The position numbers and the translations under genes are program-made. A stretch of 23,150 nucleotides of DNA. Origin: Gammaproteobacteria bacterium UBA5338 (GTDB taxonomy: Bacteria > Pseudomonadota > Gammaproteobacteria > Pseudomonadales > UBA5862). The stretch is from positions 5,014 to 28,163 of the forward strand of contig DHQM01000168.1 in assembly GCA_002408105.1 (NCBI GenBank), read 5' to 3'. The notes under the pieces were generated by a model. That model ran no database searches. It worked only from the letters and a program-made list of their open reading frames with translations, and was not told the DNA's origin. Below are positions 14,092 to 23,150 of the stretch, one piece after another; position 1 is the stretch's first letter, and every line of letters starts with the position of its first letter.

Positions 14092-16722
14092 TCAGACGCT
14101 TGGGGGCGCTCCGGCTGGCAACCGTCTGCGGCGCCGGAATCCCTTCTCAGCTTCCACGACCAGCAGCACCGTCCAGGGCAAGGTGCAGCACACCGACAAC
14201 TCCCAAGCCGCCAAAGGGCTGGTGTGAAGCAGCGCTGACAGCGCAGGTACATAGATCGCCGCGAGTTGTAGGCCAACCGTAACCACCACCGCGCCCATCA
14301 GAGGGAGGTTGCTACAGAGCCCGATGGAAAACAAGGAGGCCCGCTCGCTGCGGATCGCGAGCACATGGACCAGTTGGGAAAAGGTCAACACCGTGAACAC
14401 CATGGTCGGCCAGTTTTCCGATCCCGCCGCTCGGCCAATGGACATCGCCGCCAGGGACAGCACCCCGATCAGCAGCCCAACTCCGAGCATGTGTTGCCAC
14501 TGGCCCTGGGCAAAGAAACTCTCCTGCGGCGGACGTGGCGGGCGCTCCATGAGACCGGGCTCCTCGGGCTCGCTGGCGAGCGTCAGACCCGGCAGCCCAT
14601 CGGTCACCAGGTTGATCCAGAGGATGTGGATCGGCAGGAGTGGAACCGGCCACCCAAGAAGCGGCGCGAGAACCAGGGTCCAGATCTCGCCCGAGTTCGA
14701 CGTCATGGTGTACTTGATGAATTTGCGCAGGTTGTCGTAGATGCGCCGCCCTTGACGGACGGCGGCGACGACGGTGGCGAAATTGTCGTCCAGCAGCACC
14801 AGATCCGCTGCCTCCCGCGCCACGTCGGTTCCACGATTCCCCATCGCCACGCCCACCGCTGCGCGACGCAAGGCAGGGGCGTCGTTCACTCCATCTCCCG
14901 TCATCGCCGCGTACTCCCCGGCTGCCTCCAGGGCTTCGAGAATGCGCAATTTCTGCTCGGGGCTCACCCGGGCATACACCCGCACCCGCTGCACCGCCTG
15001 CACCCATTGGTCGGGGCCGAGCCCCTCAAGCTCAGCGCCCGTCAGCACCTCCGCGTCGGCCGGAGCGATACCGACCCGTGCAGCAATCGCGCGGGCAGTC
15101 CCAGGGTGATCCCCCGTGATCATCAGGGTCTGAATGCCAGCTTGGTGACAGGAGGCCACTGCTGCAGCGGCTTCGGGGCGCGGCGGGTCCATGAGCGCGA
15201 CCAGGCCCTGGAGCACCAGATCGGTTTCGACTTCCACGCCATCCAGCGAGGCGGGATCCGCGCCCAAATCTCGGGTGGCAAGGGCCAACACACGGTACCC
15301 GGAATCGGCCCAGTGTTCGATCTGTGTGGCCACATCCGACGGCACCGGCGTGCCACCCTGGAGCGAGCCGCACAGCGGCAGCACCACCTCCGGGGCACCC
15401 TTGGTGCATGCCAGTACGCCATCTGCGGTGCGGTGCACCGTCGTCATGCGTTTGCGTTCCGAATCAAACGGCAGTTCGCTGATTCTCGGGGCCTCAGCCT
15501 GCGCGGCCGGCGGCTCGAACCCAGCGCTCTGCGCCGCCTCGACAAGCGCAACCTCCGTGGGGTCCCCCACCCAGACGCCGTCGCCGGTCCGGGAAACATC
15601 GCTGCACAAGACCATGCACTGAAGCACACCGATCGGCGCAGCGGCGAGTGCGTCGTGCTCGGCTCCTCCAAACCAGTACCGGTCCGCGTGCATGTGGTTT
15701 TCGGTGAGGGTGCCGGTCTTGTCGGCGCAGATGTAGGTGACCGAGCCCAGCGCCTCCACTGCCGGCAACCTCCGAATCAGCGCCTGATGGCGCACCATGC
15801 GCCGCGCCCCAAGCGCCAGTGCCACGGTGACCACCGCCGGCAGGGCCTCTGGGATGGCAGCAACCGCCAAACTCACCGCGGTCATGAACATGGCAAACGG
15901 CGGCTGCCCTGCCGCAAGACCGGCGCCGAACAACAGCGCGCAGAGGCCCAGCACGCCGACACTCAGTCGACGGCCGAACTGGCGCAGGCGATGCTGCAGG
16001 GGTGTGCGACTGGCCGCGCCGCTCAGCAAACTGGCAATCCGGCCGATCTCGGCCTCCGGCCCGGTGCGCACCACCAGCCCCATGCCCCGACCGGACGTCA
16101 CCAGCGACCCGCTGAAGGCCATGGTGAACTGCTCCGACACAGGAGCGTGTTGGGGCACGAGCGCAGCGGCGTCCTTGGCAACCGGCTGGGACTCTCCGGT
16201 CAGCAGCGACTCATCCACCTGCAGCTCGTGGGCCTCGACCAGCCGCAGGTCAGCGGGCACCTGGTCCCCGGCCTCGACCGTGACCAAATCGCCTGGAACC
16301 AACTCGATGGCATCGATCTGTGTGGTCTCAGTGCCCCGAACCACACGGGCCATTCGAGCCCTGAGGCCAGCCAGCGCCTCGAGTGCCCGCTCCGCCCGAA
16401 ATTCCTGAAAGGCGCCAATAAGCGCGTTGAGCACGACGATCACCAGAATCGCCACACTGTCCAACACTTCCCCCAACCAACCGGAAGCCGCTGCGGCGAT
16501 GCACAGGACCACCACCATGAAGTCGGTAAACTGCCCGCCCAACAGCTGAATCAAAGAGCGTTTGTGTGGCGTCGGCAGGCGGTTGGGCCCAGCGTCACGT
16601 CGACGGGCGTGGACCTCTTCCACAGAGAGGCCCGCACCCAGGTCAACGCTGAGCTTGGCTGCGCAATCCTGCGCATTCCACTGGTGCCAGGTCGCCTCAT
16701 CGCTGGGTTCTTGGGAGGTCAC
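14092..16722 (-). CDS. P2-type cation-transporting ATPase, probably Ca2+ (or Mn2+) efflux
   Basis: This 876-residue inner-membrane pump has all P-type hallmarks: TGES at about 175 (actuator), DKTGTLT with phosphorylated Asp334, KGAPE (nucleotide binding), and MTGDGVNDAPAL (hinge). Transport-site residues match the Ca2+-ATPase class: Glu292 in PEALP (M4), Asn and Glu in NSGEI (M5), and Asn-Thr-Asp in NLVTDGLP (M6). An N-terminal Cation_ATPase_N region (WHQWNAQDCAAKL...GPNRLP) is present. The start is uncertain. GTG 16722 gives the usual N-terminus and has GGAG 13 bases upstream; a TTG at 16776 would add 18 residues of no evident function. It is divergent from the desaturase gene. Ca2+ versus Mn2+ cannot be settled by motif alone. 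Confidence 0.95.
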   Translation of the reverse strand: MTSQEPSDEATWHQWNAQDCAAKLSVDLGAGLSVEEVHARRRDAGPNRLPTPHKRSLIQLLGGQFTDFMVVVLCIAAAASGWLGEVLDSVAILVIVVLNALIGAFQEFRAERALEALAGLRARMARVVRGTETTQIDAIELVPGDLVTVEAGDQVPADLRLVEAHELQVDESLLTGESQPVAKDAAALVPQHAPVSEQFTMAFSGSLVTSGRGMGLVVRTGPEAEIGRIASLLSGAASRTPLQHRLRQFGRRLSVGVLGLCALLFGAGLAAGQPPFAMFMTAVSLAVAAIPEALPAVVTVALALGARRMVRHQALIRRLPAVEALGSVTYICADKTGTLTENHMHADRYWFGGAEHDALAAAPIGVLQCMVLCSDVSRTGDGVWVGDPTEVALVEAAQSAGFEPPAAQAEAPRISELPFDSERKRMTTVHRTADGVLACTKGAPEVVLPLCGSLQGGTPVPSDVATQIEHWADSGYRVLALATRDLGADPASLDGVEVETDLVLQGLVALMDPPRPEAAAAVASCHQAGIQTLMITGDHPGTARAIAARVGIAPADAEVLTGAELEGLGPDQWVQAVQRVRVYARVSPEQKLRILEALEAAGEYAAMTGDGVNDAPALRRAAVGVAMGNRGTDVAREAADLVLLDDNFATVVAAVRQGRRIYDNLRKFIKYTMTSNSGEIWTLVLAPLLGWPVPLLPIHILWINLVTDGLPGLTLASEPEEPGLMERPPRPPQESFFAQGQWQHMLGVGLLIGVLSLAAMSIGRAAGSENWPTMVFTVLTFSQLVHVLAIRSERASLFSIGLCSNLPLMGAVVVTVGLQLAAIYVPALSALLHTSPLAAWELSVCCTLPWTVLLVVEAEKGFRRRRRLPAGAPPSV

Positions 16723-16796
16723 GGGCCGAGGTTCACTCCAGTTGGCCCCACGCCAAAGCGCTGGCGCCAGGAACAAGAAACCCCCGTAGGATAAAC

Positions 16797-16808
16797 CAGT
16801 TGCAACTG
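16797..16808. repeat. 12-bp palindrome between the ATPase and desaturase genes
   Basis: CAGTTGCAACTG is a perfect dyad in the divergent intergenic region, 75 bases from the ATPase GTG and 85 bases from the desaturase ATG. Its position suits a regulator binding site. No second copy was noticed in the window. Confidence 0.4.
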
Positions 16809-16893
16809 CCCCTCGTCGGAACTTTGCGGACCGAAGGAAAGACTAAACCGGCAAAGGGTCAATGGCCGTCGGGGATCCCATGTGGAGATGCAC

Positions 16894-17808
16894 ATGCCGG
16901 CACAGCTGAATGTCGGGCTGCTCGGCGCGGCACTTGTCGCCCAGTGCCTCTCCTGGTTGGCGCTCAGCGCGCAGGGTGGGATCGGCTTCGCTGGGGCACT
17001 GGCGGGGGTGTTGCTGACACCGCTGCTGTGGTCGTTGATCCATGAAGCCATCCACGGACACCTGTACCGACAACCGGCTTGCAGCCGAAGGGGCGGTCGG
17101 CTGCTGGCGGTCGGTTTCGGTGCGCCCTTCGCGGTACTCCAGGCAGGTCATCTGTTTCATCACCGGTTCAACCGCAGCGCGCTGGAACGCACCGAAGTGT
17201 ATGACCCCCGTGTCACCCCAGCCTGGCAGGCGGCGGTCGCGTACTATTTCCGACTCCTTGGTGGCCTCTACCTCGCAGAGTGGCTCAGCAACTTTCTGGT
17301 CTGGTTGCCAAGGCCTTGGCTGAGGAAAGGATTGGCCTGGGCTTCGGACGGCCGCCCCCGCCAATGGGACACCCACCCACTGGCAGCCATGGTCATGGCA
17401 CCTCGGGCGCTGCATGAGGCACGCCGGGACGCACTGGCAGTTCTCATGGTTTGGGGCGGCGTGTCACTGATCGCCGAGCCGGGCTGGCTGGCGGCGTTGT
17501 TGCTCGGCCGTGGGCTCTGGGTGTCGTTGTTCGATAACCTCTACCACTACGGCGCTCCCTTGAATGACCGGCTCGCAGCCCACGACGTCCGCACACTGCC
17601 TTGGCTGCAAGCGGGGATGCTGAACTTCAACCTCCACCACACCCACCACTGCCATCCGCAGTTGCGCTGGTGGGAGCTGCCGGGGGCAGCCGACCAGCAG
17701 CAGGTTCCCGGACCCACGCTTCGCGACGCGCTGCTTCAGCAGCTGGCTGGGCCTCGCCCGTACGGGTCCGGCGAGCAGTCGCCCGAACGGCCTGCTCGAA
17801 CCGAATAG
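16894..17808 (+). CDS. Fatty-acid desaturase-type di-iron membrane protein
   Basis: This 304-residue membrane protein carries the three histidine boxes of the FA_desaturase superfamily: HEAIH (50-54), HLFHH (86-90) and HHTHHCH (248-254). A further NLYHYG stretch at 215-220 may add a ligand. Hydrophobic segments at about 8-25, 32-50, 72-84, 113-137 and 182-210 fit an inner-membrane enzyme with the iron site on the cytoplasmic side. ATG 16894 is chosen because GGAG sits 6 bases upstream; GTG 16882 and ATG 16888 are less well placed. The superfamily includes acyl desaturases, hydroxylases and carotenoid oxygenases, so the substrate is open. It ends 4 bases before the convergent thioesterase gene. 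Confidence 0.85.
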   Translation: MPAQLNVGLLGAALVAQCLSWLALSAQGGIGFAGALAGVLLTPLLWSLIHEAIHGHLYRQPACSRRGGRLLAVGFGAPFAVLQAGHLFHHRFNRSALERTEVYDPRVTPAWQAAVAYYFRLLGGLYLAEWLSNFLVWLPRPWLRKGLAWASDGRPRQWDTHPLAAMVMAPRALHEARRDALAVLMVWGGVSLIAEPGWLAALLLGRGLWVSLFDNLYHYGAPLNDRLAAHDVRTLPWLQAGMLNFNLHHTHHCHPQLRWWELPGAADQQQVPGPTLRDALLQQLAGPRPYGSGEQSPERPARTE

Positions 17809-17812
17809 ATGC

Positions 17813-18241
17813 TCATTGTTCGGGTGGGACGACTTCGAACTCGAAGATCGCCGCGCGGGCTGCTGGTGAAAGCGGAATCGATCGCTGGGTCTCGTGGTCG
17901 AAACACACCATGCGTCCGACGCTGCTGGCAATCAGCTCCTCGCTGCCATGCAGGAAAATACCCGTGGTGAAGTCGTAGCTGCGCTGGCCCAAACGGCTGA
18001 TGCGCACAGCGATATCGATGTCCGCGGGAAACCGCAATTGCTGGTGGTAGCGGCACTGAATGTCTCCGACAACACCGGTCCAGGCAATGTCGGGGAAGGC
18101 CGCCTGCAGCGCCATTCCATACTGCACGCGGCCGGTTTCGATGTACCGGAAAAAGGTCACGTTGTTGACGTGACCGATGGCATCCATGTCCCCCCATTGA
18201 ATGGGCATGGTGTACTGCACACGAAATTCACTCCTGCGCAT
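17813..18241 (-). CDS. Acyl-CoA thioesterase, 4HBT hotdog-fold (YbgC/FadM-like)
   Basis: This 142-residue enzyme of the 4-hydroxybenzoyl-CoA thioesterase family hydrolyses acyl-CoA thioesters. The active-site motif QWGDMDAIGHVNNVTFFRY (15-33) contains the catalytic Asp (D20, aligning with Asp17 of the Pseudomonas 4HBT enzyme) and the GHVNN loop that starts the central hotdog helix. Start ATG 18241 has GGAG 7-10 bases upstream; the longer frame lacks family similarity. Length fits the family (about 130-150). It sits downstream of the transposase-like gene on the same strand and converges on the desaturase, so a lipid role is suggested by context only. The acyl substrate is unknown. Confidence 0.9.
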   Translation of the reverse strand: MRRSEFRVQYTMPIQWGDMDAIGHVNNVTFFRYIETGRVQYGMALQAAFPDIAWTGVVGDIQCRYHQQLRFPADIDIAVRISRLGQRSYDFTTGIFLHGSEELIASSVGRMVCFDHETQRSIPLSPAARAAIFEFEVVPPEQ

Positions 18242-18325
18242 CGGACAGCTCCTTCGACTACCTGAACCGAAAAAGCGCTGGATTCTACGCAAAAGTCAGG
18301 GCGGCGCCCAGCAGCGGGCCAATCG

Positions 18326-19180
18326 CTAGTCGTTCTTTGCTTCCTGGCGCGACACGATTCGACTGATGGTGGTGTAGTGCAGCTTGAAGTGGTCAGCGAT
18401 TTGGCTCTGGGTATAGTGGCCAGAGGCGAAGGCCTCGTAGATCGCCCGATCGCGGTCCTTGAAGCGTTTCTCGTAGCTGGCCAGCGACTTCACCGAAGCG
18501 GGCCGTGGACGCGCCTTGCCCTCTTTGGCCACCCGATCCGCTTCCGATTGCAGCCGCTTTTGCATGCGCTTGATGAACGCAGCGTCACCCAGAAAAATCT
18601 GGTGTTTGGCCAACAGCCACACCGGGTCACGCCCGCGCGCTTGTGCCACGGCTTCCTTGTAGGCTTCAGTCGCGGCTGCGGGCTTGTCAGCGAAGACCGC
18701 AAGCGCACCATTAAGATCAAACCAGGGGGCAGGGGCCCGCTTGCCGAGCAAGGTTCGGTGGCTGGTCCAGCGCCACTGGTTCGCCGTGCGGACGATACCT
18801 GCGCGCACAGGCTCGACAGAAAGGTCGGCCAAGAGGGGTGCCAGGAAGTTCTTCTCATCGACCACGATTGACTTGAAGCGGCCCTGGAACAGGTGGCCAT
18901 CGACATTGTGCCGGCGGTTGAAACTCTGCGTGTAGACGCCGTTGAGTTGGCGCATTCCCTTGGAGAGATTGGGTTTGGGCGTTCGCACGACCAGAAAGTA
19001 GCTGTCGTCCAATAGGGCGTATCCGTGCAGGATCCACCCGTAGCGCTCACAGCTATGCTGGAGTACACGCAGAAACTCTTCCCGGTCGTCGTCGTCCTTG
19101 AAAATGGTTTGCTCATCCTGACCCTTGGCGACCACCAAGTAGAGCGCATTGTTGAATTCAAGACGAAGAGGTCGTGCCAC
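18326..19180 (-). CDS. REP-associated tyrosine transposase (RAYT)-like protein with lost catalytic residues
   Basis: This 284-residue protein clearly belongs to the Y1_Tnp/RAYT family: MARPLRLEF start, LSKGMRQLNGVYTQSFNRRH (72-91), GHLFQGRFKSIVVD (95-108) and EPVRAGIV (123-130). Active members have an HxH motif within DNHYHL and a catalytic Tyr just before NPVRAG. Here the first site reads DDSYFL (58-63), with Ser and Phe in place of the two histidines, and the second reads LADLSVEPVRAG, with Asp where Tyr is expected. The frame is nevertheless complete and ends in a helix-turn-helix (SQIADHFKLHYTTISRIVSR, about 260-279). Start GTG 19180 has GGGAG 8 bases upstream. No flanking REP hairpins were found. 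It is probably a domesticated DNA-binding protein rather than a mobile element. Confidence 0.87.
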   Translation of the reverse strand: MARPLRLEFNNALYLVVAKGQDEQTIFKDDDDREEFLRVLQHSCERYGWILHGYALLDDSYFLVVRTPKPNLSKGMRQLNGVYTQSFNRRHNVDGHLFQGRFKSIVVDEKNFLAPLLADLSVEPVRAGIVRTANQWRWTSHRTLLGKRAPAPWFDLNGALAVFADKPAAATEAYKEAVAQARGRDPVWLLAKHQIFLGDAAFIKRMQKRLQSEADRVAKEGKARPRPASVKSLASYEKRFKDRDRAIYEAFASGHYTQSQIADHFKLHYTTISRIVSRQEAKND

Positions 19181-19360
19181 CTTTAGTGCTCCCTACTTTG
19201 CCAATTGCCGATCCATGGTCCTACTGTATCAAAGACCTGGCGCCTGAACGAGCCACCGATGCGAGCCTTCACCCACCCGGACCACTGCGATTCAGTATAG
19301 GAAAGAATCGACCAAACCACCGGTTTTCGGCTCTGGGTGCGGGGTGCTGTTCTTTCATCG

Positions 19361-21190
<1,830 letters not shown>

Positions 21191-21211
21191 GCTCTGTCCC
21201 CTAGGTCTGTA

Positions 21212-22570
21212 TCACTTGGCCTTGCGTTTCCAGTCCGGCAGGTTGCGTTGCCGCGCCCGGCCAATTCCAAGCCCATCTGCGGGCACATTGTGGGTGATGA
21301 CCGAACCTGCGGCCACGGTTGCCCTCGCTCCAACCCGCACCGGCGCAACCAAGGCGGTGTTGGAGCCGATGAATGCGCCTTCTTCAATTTGGGTTTGGTG
21401 CTTGGATTGGCCGTCGTAGTTGCAGGTGATGGTGCCCGCGCCCACATTCACTCCCGGGCCGATTTCGACATCACCGAGATAACTGAGGTGGTTGGCCTTC
21501 GCGCCCACGCCCAGGCGAGCTTTCTTGGTCTCGACGAAGTTTCCGATGCGGGTGTTGGGGCCGAGTTCTGTGCCCGGGCGCAAGCGGGCGAACGGGCCAA
21601 CCACCGCGCCGGGACCCACCAGAGCGCCATCGACAATGGACTGCGCCTCGATGCGGGCTCCCGCGGCGATGCTGCTGTTGCGGATCCACGTGTTGGGGCC
21701 AATGTAGACGCCCTCTCCAAGGGACACTGTGCCCTCGAAGACGCAGTTGACGTCGATGACGACGTCTGGGTCGCAGTCTAGGACACCCCGCAGGTCGAAG
21801 CGGGCGGGGTCCAAGATGCTGACACCGCTGAGCATGAGCTCCTGCGCGACCTGCAGCTGCAAGTGGCGCTCCAAAGTACCGAGCTGGAGCCGATCGTTGA
21901 TGCCCTGCACTTCCTCCGGACTGGCGGCGAACACCGAGCGCACTGGAGTGCCCTCAGCGCACGCGAGTGCCACGATGTCGGTGAGGTAGTACTCATTTTG
22001 ACTGTTGTCACTGCGAAGGCCTTCCAGCCAGCAGCGCAGCCGCGCTGTCGGCATCGCCATGATGCCTGTGTTCACTTCGGTGAGTTCACGCTGAGCCGCG
22101 GTCGCATCCCGTTCTTCGACGATGGCGGCGATCTGGCCCTGTTGGTCGCGCACGATTCGCCCGTACCCTTGGGGGCGTTCCAGATCGACCGTGAGCACCC
22201 CCAGGGCTTCTTGGTGGGCGACTGCAAGCAAGGCTTCGATGCTCGCCCGACTCAGCAGGGGCACGTCGCCATAGAGCACCAGGGTGTGGCCTTTCGGATC
22301 CAGCGCGTCGAGCGCCTGCTGCACGGCATGACCCGTGCCCAATTGTTCGGATTGGGACACCCAGTTCACCTCGTACCCGGTGCTGGCCGCTTGAACCGCG
22401 TCCGCGGCGTGCCCGACGACCACGTGGATGCGGGCACCGGTAAGACAAGAGGCCGTTTCAAGTACATGGTGGAGCAAGGGACGCCCGGCCAACGAATGCA
22501 GCACCTTGGGCTGCGACGAACGCATGCGGGTGCCCTTGCCCGCCGCCAGAACGACTACATCCAACCCCAT
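21212..22570 (-). CDS. glmU: Bifunctional UDP-GlcNAc pyrophosphorylase / glucosamine-1-phosphate acetyltransferase
   Basis: This 452-residue protein catalyses the last two steps of UDP-GlcNAc synthesis. The N-terminal uridyltransferase domain (about 1-228) starts with LAAGKGTRMRSSQPKVLH and has the nucleotide-sugar loop YGDVPLL. The C-terminal half is a left-handed beta-helix of hexapeptide repeats (for example GVYIGPNTWI, ARIEAQSIVDGALVGPGAVVGPFARLRPG) with the acetyltransferase motif NVGAGTITCNYDG. ATG 22570 follows a GGGGGA ribosome binding site. It heads a glmU-glmS pair directly downstream of the atp operon, a common gammaproteobacterial arrangement. A terminator ends only 11 bases before its start codon. 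Confidence 0.98.
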   Translation of the reverse strand: MGLDVVVLAAGKGTRMRSSQPKVLHSLAGRPLLHHVLETASCLTGARIHVVVGHAADAVQAASTGYEVNWVSQSEQLGTGHAVQQALDALDPKGHTLVLYGDVPLLSRASIEALLAVAHQEALGVLTVDLERPQGYGRIVRDQQGQIAAIVEERDATAAQRELTEVNTGIMAMPTARLRCWLEGLRSDNSQNEYYLTDIVALACAEGTPVRSVFAASPEEVQGINDRLQLGTLERHLQLQVAQELMLSGVSILDPARFDLRGVLDCDPDVVIDVNCVFEGTVSLGEGVYIGPNTWIRNSSIAAGARIEAQSIVDGALVGPGAVVGPFARLRPGTELGPNTRIGNFVETKKARLGVGAKANHLSYLGDVEIGPGVNVGAGTITCNYDGQSKHQTQIEEGAFIGSNTALVAPVRVGARATVAAGSVITHNVPADGLGIGRARQRNLPDWKRKAK

Positions 22571-22581
22571 GGTTTCCCCCT

Positions 22582-22614
22582 AAAAAAAAGAAAGGGCAGC
22601 CGAAGCTACCCTTT
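22582..22614 (-). terminator. Intrinsic terminator after atpC with a UUCG tetraloop
   Basis: In the minus-strand RNA, AAAGGGUAGC pairs with GCUGCCCUUU (22614-22605 with 22600-22591; one U-G wobble) around a stable UUCG loop. It is followed by C and eight U residues (22589-22582). It lies 32 bases after the atpC stop and should end the ATP synthase operon. Confidence 0.93.
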
Positions 22615-22646
22615 CAAGTGTAAGCGGTTTTCGTGGTGCTGCAGCA

Positions 22647-23069
22647 CTACCCCAACCGGTCCCTCAACTGGCGAATCGTTCGCAACTGGGCCACCGCGTG
22701 GGCCAGTCGGGCGGCCGCAACCGCGTAGTCGAGCTCGCTTTGGCGGTCTTCCAAGGCCTCAGCCGCCTGACGACGTGCTTCCTCGGCCGCTGCCTCATCT
22801 AGGTCAGCCGCTCGCACCGCAGTGTCTGCAAGCACAGTCACCGTGCCCGGCTGGACTTCGAGAAATCCGCCACCGACAAAGAAAACGCGCTCCTTGTCTC
22901 CGGGGAGGGCAACCCGAACCGGCCCCGGCTGCAACCGGGTGAGCAGGGGAGCATGCCCGTAGTAGATTCCAAGGTCGCCCTCGGTTCCGGCGGCGGTTAG
23001 AGACTCAACCAGTCCCGAATACAGGCTTTCCTCGGCGCTGACAATGTCACAGTGTATGGTCATGGCCAT
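22647..23069 (-). CDS. atpC: ATP synthase F1 epsilon subunit
   Basis: This 140-residue central-stalk subunit couples rotor rotation to the catalytic F1 head and can inhibit ATP hydrolysis. The beta-sandwich domain has the family signatures [38 protein letters not shown] and [23 protein letters not shown] helical hairpin with an Ala/Glu-rich stretch forms the C-terminal domain (from about 85). The start is ATG 23069 (conserved MAMT); an ATG two codons later and an upstream TTG are less likely. GGAG lies 11 bases upstream. It follows atpD by 27 bases. Confidence 0.97.
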   Translation of the reverse strand: MAMTIHCDIVSAEESLYSGLVESLTAAGTEGDLGIYYGHAPLLTRLQPGPVRVALPGDKERVFFVGGGFLEVQPGTVTVLADTAVRAADLDEAAAEEARRQAAEALEDRQSELDYAVAAARLAHAVAQLRTIRQLRDRLG

Positions 23070-23096
23070 GTGCAAATGTGCTCCGCTGCGCGCTGT

Positions 23097-23150
23097 TTAG
23101 AGCGTCTTGGCTTTCTCGATCGCTTCCTCGATGGTGCCGACCATGTAGAA
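23097..23150 (-). CDS. atpD: ATP synthase F1 beta subunit, C-terminal end (partial)
   Basis: The last 17 codons and TAA stop of a gene that continues beyond the window edge read FYMVGTIEEAIEKAKTL. This is the characteristic C-terminus of the catalytic beta subunit of F-type ATP synthase, and its position directly upstream of atpC confirms it. Confidence 0.95.
   Translation of the reverse strand, partial: FYMVGTIEEAIEKAKTL

Noticed and set aside
14365..16794. Long plus-strand open frame over the P-type ATPase (809 codons)
   Set aside because: It is the antisense shadow of a gene with all P-type ATPase motifs; its own translation is low-complexity His/Arg/Gln-rich with no domain.
18299..18309. 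GGGC-GGC-GCCC hairpin between the RAYT-like and thioesterase genes, possible terminator or REP
   Set aside because: The 4-bp stem has no following T run and was not seen elsewhere in the window.
18326..19180. Active insertion sequence of the IS200 type
   Set aside because: All catalytic residues are replaced, no flanking repeats or REP hairpins were found, and the single-copy RAYT architecture with a C-terminal helix-turn-helix is not that of IS200.
19294..19299. TATACT as -10 for the RAYT-like gene
   Set aside because: It is a good hexamer, but there is no matching -35 at 16-18 bases and the leader would be about 115 bases; support is too weak to list as a promoter.
21191..21211. glmS ribozyme or small-RNA control region upstream of glmS
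   Set aside because: Only 21 bases separate glmU and glmS, too short for the ribozyme, and the organism type is Gram-negative.

Overview
The window looks like chromosomal DNA from a GC-rich gammaproteobacterium. The evidence is the atpD-atpC-glmU-glmS order, a YfhL-type ferredoxin close to mutM as in Pseudomonas-like genomes, and a Vibrio TonB2/TtpC-type energy-transduction operon. The genus cannot be named from this sequence. No tRNA, rRNA, CRISPR array or intact insertion sequence was seen, and no gene-free stretch exceeds 300 bases.

Left part (1-3700): a small ferredoxin gene (+), a 101-residue exported or membrane protein (-) and the DNA-repair glycosylase mutM (-) form a conserved neighbourhood. 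A hydantoinase/oxoprolinase A-type ATPase gene without its B partner follows, divergent from mutM.

Centre (3733-13670, all minus strand): a roughly 10 kb envelope-transport island. In transcription order it encodes a DUF3450 coiled-coil protein, a TtpC-like MotA/TolQ/ExbB protein, ExbB, ExbD, TonB and a TPR protein as a tightly overlapping operon. A 1034-residue TonB-dependent receptor with a SusC-like N-terminal extension comes next, then a 470-residue beta-helix-like outer-membrane lipoprotein, then a strong terminator. Each of the three transcription units is preceded by a Pho-box-like element (TTCAY, four bases, a CTGTCAC-like heptamer) exactly 10 bases from a TAnnCT -10 hexamer. My reading is that the island is a PhoB-controlled, TonB-energised system for taking up a phosphorus-containing molecule. 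Relatives of the motor are best known from iron-regulated siderophore uptake in Vibrio. This is the main finding of the window.

Right part (13700-23150): a 100-residue unknown protein with a Cys cluster lies downstream of a P2-type Ca2+/Mn2+-transporting ATPase (both -). A fatty-acid desaturase-like membrane protein (+) converges on an acyl-CoA thioesterase (-). Next comes a REP-associated transposase relative (-) that has lost both HUH histidines and the catalytic tyrosine but keeps a C-terminal helix-turn-helix, so it may be a domesticated DNA-binding protein. glmS and glmU (UDP-GlcNAc synthesis) follow, then atpC and the 3' end of atpD, with a UUCG-loop terminator placed directly against the glmU ribosome binding site.
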